From: Ananas comosus
Lineage: Eukaryota > Streptophyta > Magnoliopsida > Poales > Bromeliaceae
Direction of reading: 5' to 3'
NCBI RefSeq assembly: GCF_001540865.1
Contig: NC_033629.1
Coordinates: 6,326,033 to 6,390,032, forward strand
DNA length: 64,000 bases
The first letter of the stretch is position 1. The number at the start of each line of letters is the position of its first letter. The position numbers and the translations under genes were made by a program. Shown here piece by piece: positions 1 to 11,620 of this stretch. Below the pieces are notes generated by a model that made no database searches, had not been told where the DNA came from, and saw only the letters and a program-made list of their open reading frames with translations.

Positions 1-1222
1 CTGCCGATCTCAGGTGGGATACTGCCGCTAAGAAAGTTACTACCCATCTGAAGCTCGAGCAATCTCCCACAGCTTCCGATTCCCGGAGGTATCTCACCGC
101 TGAGAAAATTATGATCGAGCAGTAGAAATTGCAGCCTCGACATGTTACAAAGGGTCTCAGGTAAGCTTCCGCTGAATTTGTTGCCGCTCAGGTCGAGCTT
201 GCTAAGACTCCTGCATTTCAGGATCGACTTTGGGAATTCGCCGGATAGATTATTACTCGAGACAATGAGTTCTTGGAGATTCTTGAGGTCCCCGAGCTTC
301 TCGGGAAGGGTCCCCGTGAACCCGTTGGACGCCAAGTTCAAAAGGGTGAGGTTCGAGCACTGTGCAAACTCGGGAACAATCTCGCCCCGGAGGTGATTGT
401 TGTCGGCCTCGAAGTAGGTAAGGCTGCCACCCACATTGCCGATCGACGGGGGAACGGGGCCGATGAGCCGATTGTTTCCGATACGGAGATTCGAGAGGAA
501 CTTGCACTTCCCGATCGACTCGGGAATGCTGCCGTTCAACCCGTTCAGAGTGAGAATCAAGATTTGCAGACGCCCAGATGCGAAGATGCTCTCCGGTATT
601 TCTCCTCGCAGCTGGTTGGAGTGCAGATTGAGCACCTCAAGTTGCGAAATCGATCCGAGATTTTTAGGAATAACACCACTCAAGCTATTCTCGTACGCAG
701 AAAACACTCTGAGATGGGTTAAATTCCCTACCCAATCAGGCACCGAGCCGGTCAGATTGTTCCCGGAAATGTGAAGCTCCTGCAGTCTCTCCAACTTGGC
801 GAGCTCGTCGGGCATTTCGCCCGAGAGAAAGTTGTTAGAAAGATTGAGCGACTTGAGGCTCCGGAGGTCGCCCAAGGAGGGAGGGATGGGGCCCTGGAAT
901 CGGTTCATGGACAGGTCGAGGAACTCGAGGGAGGGGAGAGCTCCGCCGAGAGAGGCGGGGATGGGCCCCCGGAAGGAGTTGGAGGAGAGATCGAGGCGCT
1001 TCAGCGAGGAGAGGGCGGAGACGAGGGAGATGTTACCTCGGAGGTTGCGGCGGGGGAGGTCGAGGCCTTCGACGACGGATCCGTCGCCGCAGGTGACGCC
1101 GCGCCAGGAGCAGCAGTCTGGAGCGGCGGTGGGGTCCCAGTCCGCCAGCATCAGCTCCTTCCGGAGGGCCAGCATGGTGGGCTGGGACGATGAAGTCATG
1201 ATGGCAGCCGAGGAGCTGCTGG

Positions 1223-1259
<37 letters not shown>

Positions 1260-1337
1260 TAAAAGAAGAGCACAAGCCATCACAATAATAAGCAGAGCGG
1301 AGGAGCAGCTGGCCGGGAGAGAACCTCTTGCTGCCAT
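1..1337 (-). CDS. PXC3: LRR receptor-like kinase, PXC3-type, 5' part (runs off left edge)
   Basis: Reading the minus strand from the ATG at 1337 gives about 445 residues without a stop, and the frame is still open at base 1. The order is a hydrophobic signal peptide (residues about 10-26, SALLIIVMACALLL), a serine-rich run, an LRRNT cap with CCSWRGVTC, then about 13 plant-type LRRs (LxxLxLSxNxFxGxIPxxLG). Segments such as VGNLTHLRVFSAYENSLSG, LTYFEADNNHLRGEI and CSNLTLLNLASNGFTGTLP resemble Arabidopsis At2g41820 (PXC3), a family tied to vascular development. The kinase domain would lie beyond the left edge. No intron is visible. The start was chosen because it is the first ATG in frame and gives a good signal peptide; a second Met sits inside the hydrophobic core. 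Family assignment comes from remembered similarity, so the exact orthologue is inferred. Confidence 0.88.
1223..1257. repeat. (CTG/CAG)n microsatellite inside the receptor-kinase coding region
   Basis: About eleven perfect CTG units on the plus strand. In the gene frame (minus strand, AGC) they encode a serine run directly after the signal-peptide core. In another frame they give a poly-glutamine open frame, which is a shadow. Length variation here would change only the serine linker. Confidence 0.9.
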
Positions 1338-1667
1338 TTCAGCTTCCTCCTCGTCAGCTTTCAGCTGCTAATAATAAATGGTGAGGAAGCCGCTCCTCCG
1401 TAGATCATCAAAATCTTTCCTTTCCTTAATTAAATTTGCCCCGCCCCCCCACCACCCCCCACCNAAAAGAAAAAGACACGTTCTGATTAGTTTATTTCCC
1501 ACACAATCATTTAATTGCTGTGAATCTTTTGTTTTTGTTTTTTTTTAAAAAAGCCCTTTTGATGCATTCCTACTCTCCCCAACACATCATCATATCTACA
1601 CACCTATAAATATAAATGAGCTAACTGTTTTTTGGCACTATTAGGATCATTCAATTCGGACCCCCTC

Positions 1668-1708
<41 letters not shown>

Positions 1709-2472
1709 GCTATTATGCTAAAAGCAGCAAAAGCTTTCGGAGGAAATTATTCGTTGCACCTGGTGTACCTTCCAAAACCCAATTAGAGATTCCTCCGAAT
1801 CAAAATTGATAAGATATTTTTTAAATATTCATATAAATTAATAATCAATCATTAAGTTTTTAACACTTCTTTCTTTATCTATTGAGTATATTTATTTGCT
1901 AACTATTATTTTTCTGGCTACCGGATTTTAAAATAATAATAGATTCTTTAAAGCTTTGCATATCGAATAAGCATCATGCTAAGACTGAAGAGGGCATGTG
2001 GGCTGATTTAAATAAGCACGGACATGGCTAATAGGATGCTACACACTTGGACTATAAAATTAGTTTAGTTTTTAGAGTTTAGAATATATAATATGTCTGA
2101 AGTAATTGATCACAGCAAGCAAGCGGTTCACGAGCAATTTCACAAATCTGGTGCAGGCAATGATTTCTCCCTTTTTTAGTGCGAAAGGAGGGAAATAAAA
2201 AAAAAGTAGAGGCCAGGGGACTAGTGCTCAGTGCTATGAGTTTGTCGTTTGACGCATCTTACCTGCAAGCTTTTTCTAAAGCAAAGATGAGATTTATGCC
2301 ATGAGAAATTGGGTTATTAAAATATTGCGGATTAAATATAATACCAACTGTACCTTTGTCTTAGGTTTTGTTAAATTAAAAGTACATGTTCAGAATATTT
2401 TAGACTGTAATGTGGCTACTGAAATCATTGTCAACATAAATTAATTCGTTGCAGATGTTTTTGGCTAAAAAT
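1338..2472. other. 5' flank of the receptor-kinase gene, no gene seen
   Basis: This is the upstream side of the minus-strand receptor kinase. It holds a C-rich run ending in an undetermined base (N at 1464), a (TC)18 tract and AT-rich sequence. A TATA-like stretch lies near 1603-1616, but its orientation and use are unclear. I see no coding potential. Confidence 0.6.
1671..1706. repeat. (TC)18 dinucleotide microsatellite
   Basis: Uninterrupted TC repeat about 335 bp upstream of the receptor-kinase ATG. Read on the gene strand it is a (GA)n tract, which in plants can bind GAGA-type (BPC) factors. A regulatory role here is only a possibility. Confidence 0.95.
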
Positions 2473-3660
2473 AGGGGCTAATTGCGCTCTTAGTCCCACA
2501 ACCCTTGTATATTTTTAAATTTGATTTCAAATTCTTTTATATACAATCAAAATTTCAAAATTTCAAAATTTTATTTTATTGCAATTCCTTTCCGGCCATT
2601 AAAAGCACCGTTAAAGTTAACGGTCAGCGCCAAATAAATGCCTACAATGCTAACTAATTTCACGATTTTAATTTAATTTATATTTTAAATTTTAATTTTA
2701 CATTTAAAGTGTATTTTGAATTAAATTTAAAAATTCATAGTCATATTTTCAAATTCAAATTTTAATTTTAAATTTTGACCTTGGATTCGAATTTCAAATT
2801 TATATCATAACTTCGAATTTGAAATTTAAATTTAAATTTACTTCTGAGTTCAAATTCTAAATTTAAAATTTGAGTTATGTTTGAATTTCAACTTCAAAAT
2901 TTAAATTCAAGTTGAAATTCGGATTTTGCATTCAATTTTTCATTCAAATCCAGAATTTGAATTCAGGTTTTAAATTTAATTTTTAAACTTTAATTTTGAA
3001 TTTTAAATTCAAAATGTGAATTTGAATTTGTATTTGTATTTGTAAATTAGATGTGAAATTAAAATTCAATTTCAATTTCAAAATTTTGAATTAAAATTTA
3101 AAATTCAAATTAGGATCTTGAATTGGATTTTAAATTCCAATTTAGATTTTGAGTTCACATTTTAATTTCAATTTTAGATTTTTAATTCACATTCAAGTTC
3201 TAAATTCAAAAAATTAAATTCAATTTCAATTTCAAATTCTGATTTAGAATTCAAAATTTGAAATGTAATTTATATTTTGGATTTAAAAAATAAATTCAAA
3301 GTAAGATTTTAAATTTAAAATTATAATTAAAATTTAGATTTTGAATTCAAATTTGATTTTCGAGCGAATATTGATTACAAATATCAAAACTGAATTGAAA
3401 ATTTGAAATCAAAATTCTAATTCAATTTCAAAGTCAAATTCAAAATCTGAATTCCAATTCAAATTCTCATTTAGCTTTACATCAAAAAATATAGATTTAA
3501 ATTCAAATTCAAAATTTTAATTTTTGATTTTCTAATTTAAAATTAAAATTTAATTTTAATTCATAATTTGAATTCAAATTCTAACTTATATTCAAATTTT
3601 GAGTTCCAATCCAAACACAATTAATCCCAAAAAAGGTAGAGGACCAATAGTGTAATTAAT
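2473..3660. mobile_element. Inverted-repeat element filled with AAATTT-type AT-rich sequence
   Basis: The left end reads GGGGCTAATTGCGCTCTTAG and continues TCCCACAACC. The right end, reverse-complemented, reads TTAATTACACTATTGGTCC, so the two ends form imperfect inverted repeats of about 25 bp. The interior (about 2530-3610) is almost only shuffled AAATTT, TTGAATTT and TTCAAATT words with no coding potential. Boundaries are approximate and the superfamily is not assigned. The same kind of filler occurs in three other places in the window. Confidence 0.45.
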
Positions 3661-3915
3661 GAAGAAAGCCACGTAGGCAATAGGCCATGTTTGGATGCAT
3701 AGTTAAAAAACTCTATAAAATCTTTATTCTTCAGTTTTGGTTTAAATAAAATACGAAATCCTGTGACTGCAAAAAAATCCCATGGCTTCATTTCTAAGTT
3801 ATTTGGATATATATCGTACAATTCTGCAGAAGTTATAACAATTAAAGTTCTAAAATTTAAAATTTAAAATTTAAAATTTAAAATTTAAAAATAAATTTTA
3901 AAAAATTTAAAATTA

Positions 3916-5039
3916 TGTCACGCCTCGTGGCCTAATTAATAAAAGCTTTAGTATAAAACAATACCGTTTTATAAATCAGAATTGTGATTTTTTTTTTTTA
4001 TAGTCTGGCCCACATGACGTATAGACTCGTCATAAATATAAATTTCCTTAGCTTACACGGATAGAGTCTTTTTTGTATTTGTATGGCGTGCCGATCAAAC
4101 AACGTACACAGGATCACAATTCACAACCTACATTCACCAAATCCACAGACAATCCATGCGATGTATTTCTATAGAGCTAACCATCCTTAAAAATGATGTA
4201 TTCCTTTAAGCACTTATTAGGCGCTGAATGATGCGATACATAATATAACAATCATCCTATTTAAAAGTGCTTCCTACCCGAAATCTTTGTTTTTAAACTC
4301 CAATTATTCATCCATTAAAAATCATTCAAAATCCTTTTAAAACTGTTTTCCATACGGAAACTCAATCTTTGAAAACCAGCTACCTCGAGGGGTAGAGAAC
4401 CACATGGCATGATTCCATAAATCAATATACTGAAATCCAGAATAATCCCGAGTACATGCATAATAGAAATCCTAAATTCATGCAAGTTCAAGATTATTAT
4501 TCATGCAATAATAATTTGATCATCTAACTTAACTATTCATTTATTTAAACTACGAATGCAGTAAACGAAACAAAACCAGGGTAAGAACCGCTAATGCGAT
4601 CTAGCTAGTACATCCTCCTGCCGCGCCGTGGTCCGACTCCTTGCCTGTGCTACTTGGGGAAAAGGGGGTGAGAAAGCACAACAAGGGTCGATTTGACTTG
4701 CCTTGACAAGATGTTCCCCGTGCTCGCTGTCCGGAGCTCAATCGACGGCCAGGCGGTTTCAAAACAGCGAAAAAAATCCTCCAATAGGTTGCTCCCGGAA
4801 GCGGTCGAGTCCCACGCGCGCACCGGAGCTTCATCGATTGTAGTAGAGGTGAGCAAGGTGTTCAACGGGTGACGAGGATCGCCGTGGTCACTTCCGGGAA
4901 GGTCGGGGAGCTTCGGATTATCAAAAAATGTGAACGGGGCAAAACCGTGCCTTAGGCTGCCAAGCAAGGAGGATAGTGACTCTGGCCGGCCGCCGGCGGC
5001 CTGCTGGCGTGCCCGCCGGCTGGGGTCGGTCGTAGAGGG
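3916..5039 (-). mobile_element. Diverged gypsy-type LTR fragment, minus orientation
   Basis: It starts TGTCACGCCTCGTGGCC, matching the inverted end signature (TGTCACGCCC) of the other long LTRs here. A tract at about 4650-4675 ending in gggggtgagaaagcac recalls the gggcgtgagaac block of those LTRs. The element ends where the next LTR begins at 5040, so it is probably the host of that later insertion. No target duplication could be assigned. Confidence 0.4.
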
Positions 5040-6215
5040 TGTCACGCCCGGATACCAGCGGAAGCATATCCGGTACGTGCACAGACCAACCATACACCTG
5101 CAGTATATAAGGCGTCTACAAGAATACAAGTCGATAGGAAGAAAAATATAGAAAATCCTATCCTGATATCAGAGCAAAGTACAAGTCGATATACTATCAG
5201 CAAAAGAACAAAGAGTGTACAATCCCAAAATCTCGACTAAAAGAGAAGGTATCATAACTATAGTGACTGTCCAAAAAGTACATATACATCACGGGGTATA
5301 CAAAAATAGGTACAATGGTGGTCTCTCTATACATAGGGACATCACCCTCGGCGGTAGCCCTAGTAGCAAGGTGATCGACTAGCATGCTCCTAGCAATGTC
5401 TAGCTAGACGCGACTCCCTTGCCACGATCCCTAGCCTCTCCTGTAGATGGCTCTGTAAAAACAACAATAAAAAGGGCGTGAGAACTATTAACAATAGTTC
5501 CCAGTGGGTAAGCCGCCAGCCTCGGCGAATTACACCACTAGGCTCAAGATGTACTAAATGAAAGCAAAAACAATAATTGCATGATTTATAAGCATGATGC
5601 TAATAAGTAATAAGCATGTAATCAACATGTAATAGCTTTCTACAGTAATGAACCATTTGCATAAAAGAGATATAGCAACTTCTGTAATCATGAACATAGA
5701 CATGAGTATAAGCACGAACATAAAAGTGACTACTGTACACTTTAAGTAATAAACATTCATTACTGTCCTTTTTCATTTAGTACTTTCCTTTCATTCACAG
5801 GGACCTACTCAAGGTAGTCCAGCTTGCGCCGCGCCTAATGGCCCCGTGGTAGTATACACTCCCCACGGCAATCCACTTCGGCACCCAATCCCGCACGGGC
5901 GAGCAACTGTCGCGTAGGCCAACTCCGGAGTGCCGGCTTGTAGGGAGCGACCCTCACAAGCGTGTGCGAATGAGTACAATGGCAGCAAGCAAATCTAAAG
6001 CTCAATATGTCTCGATCATCACTTTCCAACTTGCATTGTTCTTACTTTCGATCTTTGATCGGAATCTCACTATAACAATTAACAAGTATTGATAACAGCT
6101 AGTATCTACTAGATGAATAAACATGCAAGATTACATACGGCATTAGTATCTTTTCACTATCATGGCACTATAAACATAACCATAAGCACGTCATTGTTCT
6201 CTACTATAGAATCAA
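5040..6215 (-). mobile_element. Long gypsy LTR, 3' half, minus orientation, truncated
   Basis: It begins TGTCACGCCCGGATACCAGC, the reverse complement of an LTR 3' end (...GGGCGTGACA). It shares with the LTRs at 7590, 14835 and 59607 the TATAAGGCGTCTACA block, the TATCAGAGC motif, the CTCTGTAAAAACAAC block and the GAACTATT hairpin. It also shares the block reading CTCCGGAGTGCCGGCTTG and then tagggagcgaccctcaca. At about 6215 it runs abruptly into plus-strand gag sequence without the LTR 5' end (TGTAAC, inverted), so about half of the LTR is missing. A related but indel-rich copy lies at 59.6 kb. Confidence 0.8.
5482..5500 (-). other. Conserved LTR hairpin (copy 1)
   Basis: Perfect 8-bp stem GAACTATT/AATAGTTC with loop AAC. 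It is followed on the LTR-sense strand by CTCAC, a T-rich tract and CAG|AGCC at 5455-5449. Homologous hairpins lie at 8001, 16836 and 60119. Confidence 0.7.
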
Positions 6216-6899
6216 GAAAAGGAAGAATTTCGGGGATTAATGTTCTCTGCCTATTTCCCCGATAGTGAAAAGCGAAAGCTTAAGGAAAGGTTCCTTAAGC
6301 TGCGGCAAAGAAGCCGCACGGTCAGGCAATACGAGCGAGAATTTTTCCGTATCGTGCATTGTATCCTGAACGTGGTGCGGGATGACAAGGACAAGGCCGA
6401 CTGCTTCGTGCGTGGACTTCGGCAAGATCTGTACCAGGCGGTGCTTGTGCTCAAGTTGCAGACTTTTGCTAAAGTCCTGGATCGGGCCTTGTGGATAGAG
6501 CAAGGCAATGAATTCCTGCGGGAGAAACGCGAGTCGTATTACAAGGAAAAGGGGAAAGGACGGCCAGTGAGTGGACATGATGGTCAGTCAAGTTCCCAGC
6601 AGACCTCCGTGAAGTCGCGCTCTCGATCTCGAGCTCCGGGGACGTATCACATTCGGTCCTCAACGAGATGTGTGATTTGTGGGGGCCCTCATTTCCCACA
6701 ACAGTGTGAACAGCGAGAGGGCAAGTGCTTCAAGTGTGTGCTACCGGGCCATATGCAGGACGAGTGTCCGCAAGGTGATAGCCGGGACTTGACACTGGCG
6801 ACGGCCTATTCCTCTCCGGGACAGCCTGCAGGTGTGCCACCTACGGCATGGTCAGGGGAGCAGCCGTTGAGGACATTGCAACCAGAGGGAACGCGGTGA
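6216..6899 (+). pseudogene. gag fragment of a gypsy element (C-terminal capsid part and zinc knuckle)
   Basis: The open frame reads through LMFSAYFPDSEKRKLKERFL and VRQYEREFFRIVHCILNVV to a CCHC zinc knuckle (CFKCVLPGHMQDEC: C-x2-C-x4-H-x4-C, all four ligands intact) and stops at 6897-6899. It parallels the gag of the element at 12340 (LMFANYFPDTVKRKLQDKFL). The gag N-terminal half is missing because the frame emerges from LTR sequence at about 6215. No protease, RT or integrase follows, so it belongs to a gag-only element or a deleted one. Gag packages element RNA into virus-like particles; this truncated copy is unlikely to do so. Confidence 0.85.
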
Positions 6900-7970
6900 G
6901 CGCCAGGTGGCCATGGATAGGCAACCCGAGTTGCGGGGCCTGCCGTGCTGACGACGTCGTGACAGGTATGAGTTAGTTGAGCAACCGTATGATTTCGCGT
7001 GATCTCAAGTTGTTGCATAGCATGCATTCACCATTGGTCAGTTGCTACTATTACTACATTACATAGTAGGGACCGAGTGGTCGGGTAAGTAGGTACCCGA
7101 GCATGCTAGCAGGATGAGAGTATAGCGCCTGCTGGGGCAGGTAGAGAGCTAATGGTACTAGCAAATGGCTAGTGGTGATTTTTGGATAAGAAACGAGGCT
7201 CGTAATGGAAATCGAGTGGTGAAAGGACTCTCAAGACATTGGAACAGAAATTGCGAGAGTGAGCCTTGATGTTTGAGGACACCCGAATATTCCAAGAGTA
7301 TTTCGGATGCGGATTCGGTAGATCGAACAGTGGTGATGAACCACTATTGTGAAATTGGTTGATTAACGCCGAACATGGCCTGTGGGCCTAGTAGTAGCTC
7401 GAGTTGAGGTGGACGAGTTGTGCTTGTGTGGCCGGTGTGCATAGGCTAAGCTGCCTGATGCTGGACTTCGTGTGAGACGTCATAGAGGCATAGAGCGCTC
7501 GAGTATAGATACTCGTGGAGTGCAGTTTCGATTCAGCCGGTCGAGTGAATTGGCAGTAGCACTTTAGCAGGGCTAAGTGTGAAGCGGCCTGTCACGCCCC
7601 GGAACCCGCAGAGGCCCTCCCGGTAGCGTGTCCAAACCCGCCATATGTTAGCACATATAAGGCGTCTACAATAAAAGCGGAAGTAAAAGCAAGACATGAT
7701 CTACAGCTAGAGATATCAGAGCAAGTAAGGTTCTATGTTCTAAAACAAGAATAAAGGAAACATACTAATCCATAAAAGTAAAGCATAAGGTGATACAATA
7801 TCTGTCCAAAAGTACACAAAAGGGGTAGTCTCTAGTACACTGGTACAGCTCTCAACCTCTCACAAAATAAAACCACGAGAGGTAGACCACCTATCAAATC
7901 GCCCTCGAAGGAAGCTAGCTCGAAGCAATTCTCTTCCCTCGGTCCCTAGTCTCTCCCGGTGTGGAAGGCT

Positions 7971-9575
7971 CTGAAAGAAAACATAAAACAGAGGATGTGA
8001 GAACTATAATTTATAGTTCCCAGTGGGCAATTACTGACCTCAACTCAATGCACCACTAGGCCCCAAAAGGAAAGGGTAAGTCGGAAGCAATAGTAATAAC
8101 GAGTAATTTGCATTTATGAAAGCATAATGAAAATGCTAAACTATTACTTGAAATTAAATATGGCATTTATGTAATGCACAATTATCTTGTCGTGAAGGAT
8201 ATGTCTCTACTTAGCCATAAATAATGTCATGGTTTGTTTAATGAAATTATGAGGATTATCCTTTATCATAGCAACATTGTTTATATGAATGCAAATAAGT
8301 AATGTTTTCTAGCATACTACATGTATGTATGTACACCAAAGTCCAAATCTATACTAGAAGCAAGTCCGAGTAATCCAACTACTACTCTCTATTTAGTAGT
8401 GTTTATAACAAACTCATCCCGTGTCGATTTTCATTTCCAATTACAGACCTACCAAAGGTAGTCCAGCTTGTGCCGCTTAAGTGCCTGTGGTAGCCCAACA
8501 TCCCTACTCTTGGAATATGTCTGTCCCACTCGACCCCGTAGGCTTCTCAATACCGCACGAGCGAACATAGTCGCGTAGGCTAACTCCGGAGTGCCGGCTT
8601 GTAGGGAGCGACCCTTACAAGCATGTGCGAATGAGCACATATGGCAAGCAAGCATAGTCCAAGTCTCAAGTATCCAGTCCTCATGTCTCTAACATGGTAT
8701 AGTCATTAGCATCTCGAAAATCTAGTTTAAGTCACAAAGCGAAGTTCCAATCACTCACTACGCCTAGTGCCTTTTGATGACACTTAGGCAATTTGACGTT
8801 CAACATAAGCCAAGTCCCGCAATGGCTCTAGCCACTAGGTTCACACATGTCCCGAGCTCGATGCCGCTTGATGACATTAGCTCTCTAATTCGTATACACT
8901 CTAGTTTAATACCTCTACCTGGCAATCTTGTCATCTTTCATGTTACAATTAAATCTAAGTTTAAATGCATGGATCAAGGCTCATTTACGCTATAGAAGCA
9001 TGAAATCAAGTCTCGTATAGAATACCAAATGCAAACCAAAGCTCTCTCAAGCAACTCTCTACTACATAGAGGTCCAAATTTTACTATATGCAATATAGGC
9101 ATTTTAGGCATTCTAAAATTCACAATAAATACATATAACAAGAATATGCATACTTTTCCAATTAACAAAACTTAATTCATCACAAATGAGACTTTCTCAT
9201 TGTGTGGGTAGGTCAAACCCACCGAACCGTCGCGTGCTCCTTCAATTCACCGAACGGAGTTGTCCACGAGTCTCAAAATACCCTAAAAGTATTGAGCGAA
9301 AAGATACACGGGCATTACGATCAACTATAAGATCAAACAATAACCTAGAAGCAAAAAGGGCCAAAACTCACCTCAAGAGAAAAAATCTCCTCCAAAGCTC
9401 CGAAAGAGAACTAGAACCCTTCCAATCCAACCAAATGGAAGGTTCTAATCCTACTAATTTAGCCCCAAAAACCCTAGATCAAAAACGCCCAAATCAAACC
9501 CTAAGTTTCCATTCTAGGGTTCCAAAGGTAAAATCTACTAAAACAAGGATCAAAGTGTAGAATCTAAGCACTAAC
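7971..9575 (-). other. Predicted LTR-internal intron (copy at 7590-10265)
   Basis: On the LTR-sense (minus) strand the donor candidate is GGGAG|GTTAGTGC at 9576/9575. The acceptor candidate is TTTTCTTTCAG|AGCC with CAG at 7973-7971. A CTCAC branch-point-like motif follows the hairpin at 8001-8019. The predicted intron is 1605 nt. The support is that the same donor and acceptor contexts recur in the LTRs at 14835 and 19474. No transcript evidence is available. Confidence 0.4.
8001..8019 (-). other. Conserved LTR hairpin (copy 2)
   Basis: Stem GAACTATA/TATAGTTC, loop ATT. The eighth pair is A-T here and T-A in copies 1 and 3, a compensatory change that keeps the stem. Confidence 0.7.
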
Positions 9576-9902
9576 CTCCCAAGATGCCTCCAAACAAGCT
9601 CCAAATCTTCTAGGGTTGAAGATTGGTCCACCACCAAGCTCTACAAGCAAACTCTAAGCCTTGCAAAGGTGGAAAGGAGAGGAAGGGGTTGAGCTCCAAG
9701 CTCCCTCAAACAAGCTCCTCTTCTTCTTCTCCTCCTTCTTCTTCTTCTTCTCTCTCTAGAAGGTGTAGGGAGAGGGTGAGAATGAGAAAAATGAGAAAGG
9801 GAAGAGGGGGAAATGGCTAATAAGCCCACCTAGTGTAACAAAATCCAGTGAGGCCCCTCAAAAAAATGATATTGCATCAGCCCGATCTGGGCATTTTTCG
9901 CC

Positions 9903-10115
9903 CAGAGGGACCGGTCTCTCCCCAGCAGGGACCGGTCTCTCGCTGCGAACCCGAAAAACCAACGTTCGGGAACCGGTCTCTCCCCGCGCGGGACCGATCT
10001 CTCATGCGAAGACGCGCTTGGGGACCGATCTCGCCTGCCAGGGACCGGTTGCCTCAGGGCTACCACAACACTGCTCACTGGGGGACCGGTCTCTCCTTCC
10101 AGGGACCGGTCCCCG
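9903..10115. repeat. ACCGGT dyad cluster in LTR (GGGACCGGTCTCT units)
   Basis: About eight irregularly spaced units built on GGGACCGGTCTCT, some changed to ACCGAT. Spacing varies from about 15 to 60 bp, so this is not a simple tandem repeat. Counted from the LTR 5' end (10265) the cluster covers about bases 150-360, just upstream of the leader-like segment, as expected for U3 regulatory sequence. Confidence 0.8.
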
Positions 10116-11620
10116 AGAGTAAAAACTCTCAAGACTTGTCCAAAATTCCAGTTTTCGAACTTCTTAGGTCGGAAAATATTTTACGACCCTCCACCAAGTG
10201 TGGAAAAGCTCGAAACACATCCAATCACTCGAACCTCGCAATTTGCAAAGGTCCAGTGTGTCACACGGCCCATGGATCACTCGTAGGGGCTGGTGGCTCG
10301 CACTAGGTGCCTAGAAGCCGATAAAGTGTGTAGTTCTGTAGAGGATGTCGTGTAGGACGACGTTGGCGGGTAGTGCTTGGGGACGACCCGTACCTGGACC
10401 ATTTGTGGACTGTGGAGTCTGGGCCCATTGGGCAGGCGCAGTCAGCTGTGAGAGACAGCGGACTGATACCTATAGGTAGGGCAGAGAGTTTTGGTCGGGA
10501 CGGTAGTCCGAGGTTAGACCTTAGTACGTGGAATGCCGTATGTTGGATCGTGAGATCTATAGTACACCGAGTGTGTAGCAACCCGACACGAGGACTTGAT
10601 AGGGTTTGGTGACTTGGATGCTCCTGGTTGGAGTGTGCGCGAATTCTCCAATGAGAATGTCGCCCGATGCTGATTGGGTCTACGCTTGCGAGCGAGAGAC
10701 GCTAGGCGTCGTTTAGACGAGTTAGGCGACTAGCCTACGTAGGATTGGTGGCCTTTTTGGTCCACTTGAGGAAAACGATGATTGGTGTAGCCGAGAACTC
10801 TATTAATGAGTTGGGCTTAGATCCGCGAACGAAGGGTTCGTGGAGGGTTGGACGTGGCTTGTGGTGTCGAGGATAAAGAGAAAGTAAAGTGATCTCTAGG
10901 AGACACTTGGATAATGAATAGCCACGTGAGAATTGGAGTTGAGGACGATGCTCTCAAGAGGATTGAGATCTCGGATGTGCGGGAGTGTGCCATCTCGTGA
11001 TAAAGCAAGGACTCGATTGATTTGGGGCACTCGCGATTGGGAAATGCACCAGCGATATTGCTGCTAGACAATGCCGGTGATCTGATCGGAGTGTGTTCCC
11101 CAAGGTGATAGATGGGAATAAGATGGTACAGATAAGATGATAAGGTGGTATCAGGCTCCCAAATAGCCAGGATGATGAAGTGCCACCTAGTGAGTGCCTG
11201 TGTGAGAAATTCGAGAGAGTCTATCCGTGAACATAGAGTTGTGGTGGTGGATCATTCGTCGAGTTGATGCGATCTTGCTAGATCCACACCACTGGGATAA
11301 AGGGTAGCACTGATCTCGAGAGGCAGTGGTGATGTTCGCTAGAACCGCGAAGGAATAAGTCCTTCCTAAGCCGAGTGGCTGGTGGTGTTCGGGTGTGGGG
11401 TCATGAGTATTGACTCACACTACCACCGGGGCTTGTAAGTCATAATGCACTTTCGAAGTTACAAGTGGAAAAAGTGAGTAAACGTGGTCTCACATTCTTC
11501 GTTGTGGGCCTTTAGATGGGTTCGATGAGAATAAGGGCCACTCCGAAGTGCGAAAGTGCATTAGAACCCTCGAGTACTCGAGAAGTAGATCGAGGAATAA
11601 AAAGGGGTTGGAAATGAGTG

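Larger units (their letters stand above)
7590..10265 (-). mobile_element. Solo LTR (2676 bp), minus orientation, target duplication CGGCC
   Basis: It runs from TGTCACGCCCCGGAACCC to GGTCCAGTGTGTCACA and is flanked by the direct repeat CGGCC at 7585-7589 and 10266-10270, as expected for a gypsy insertion. There is no internal region, so it is a solo LTR left by unequal recombination. Its 5' end (minus strand TGTGACACACTGGACC) matches the solo LTR at 14835 (TGTAACACACTGGACC), so the two belong to one family. It carries an ACCGGT dyad cluster (9903-10115), a purine-rich leader-like segment (about 9630-9800), candidate splice sites and a conserved hairpin. It interrupts the gag-only element. Confidence 0.92.

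Noticed and set aside
1033..1275. Poly-glutamine open frame on the minus strand
   Set aside because: It is a frame shadow of the receptor-kinase gene; the serine frame continues into a proper LRR protein.
273..1371. Long plus-strand open frames opposite the receptor kinase
   Set aside because: Composition is Glu/Gly/Arg-rich antisense of LRR codons with no known domain.
9900..10115. CRISPR-like array
   Set aside because: Units are short, of variable spacing and palindromic, and lie inside an LTR of a eukaryotic retroelement.
9830..10306. Overlapping open frames on both strands through the ACCGGT cluster
   Set aside because: Open only because of the repeat; the peptides are repetitive translations of GGGACCGGTCTCT.
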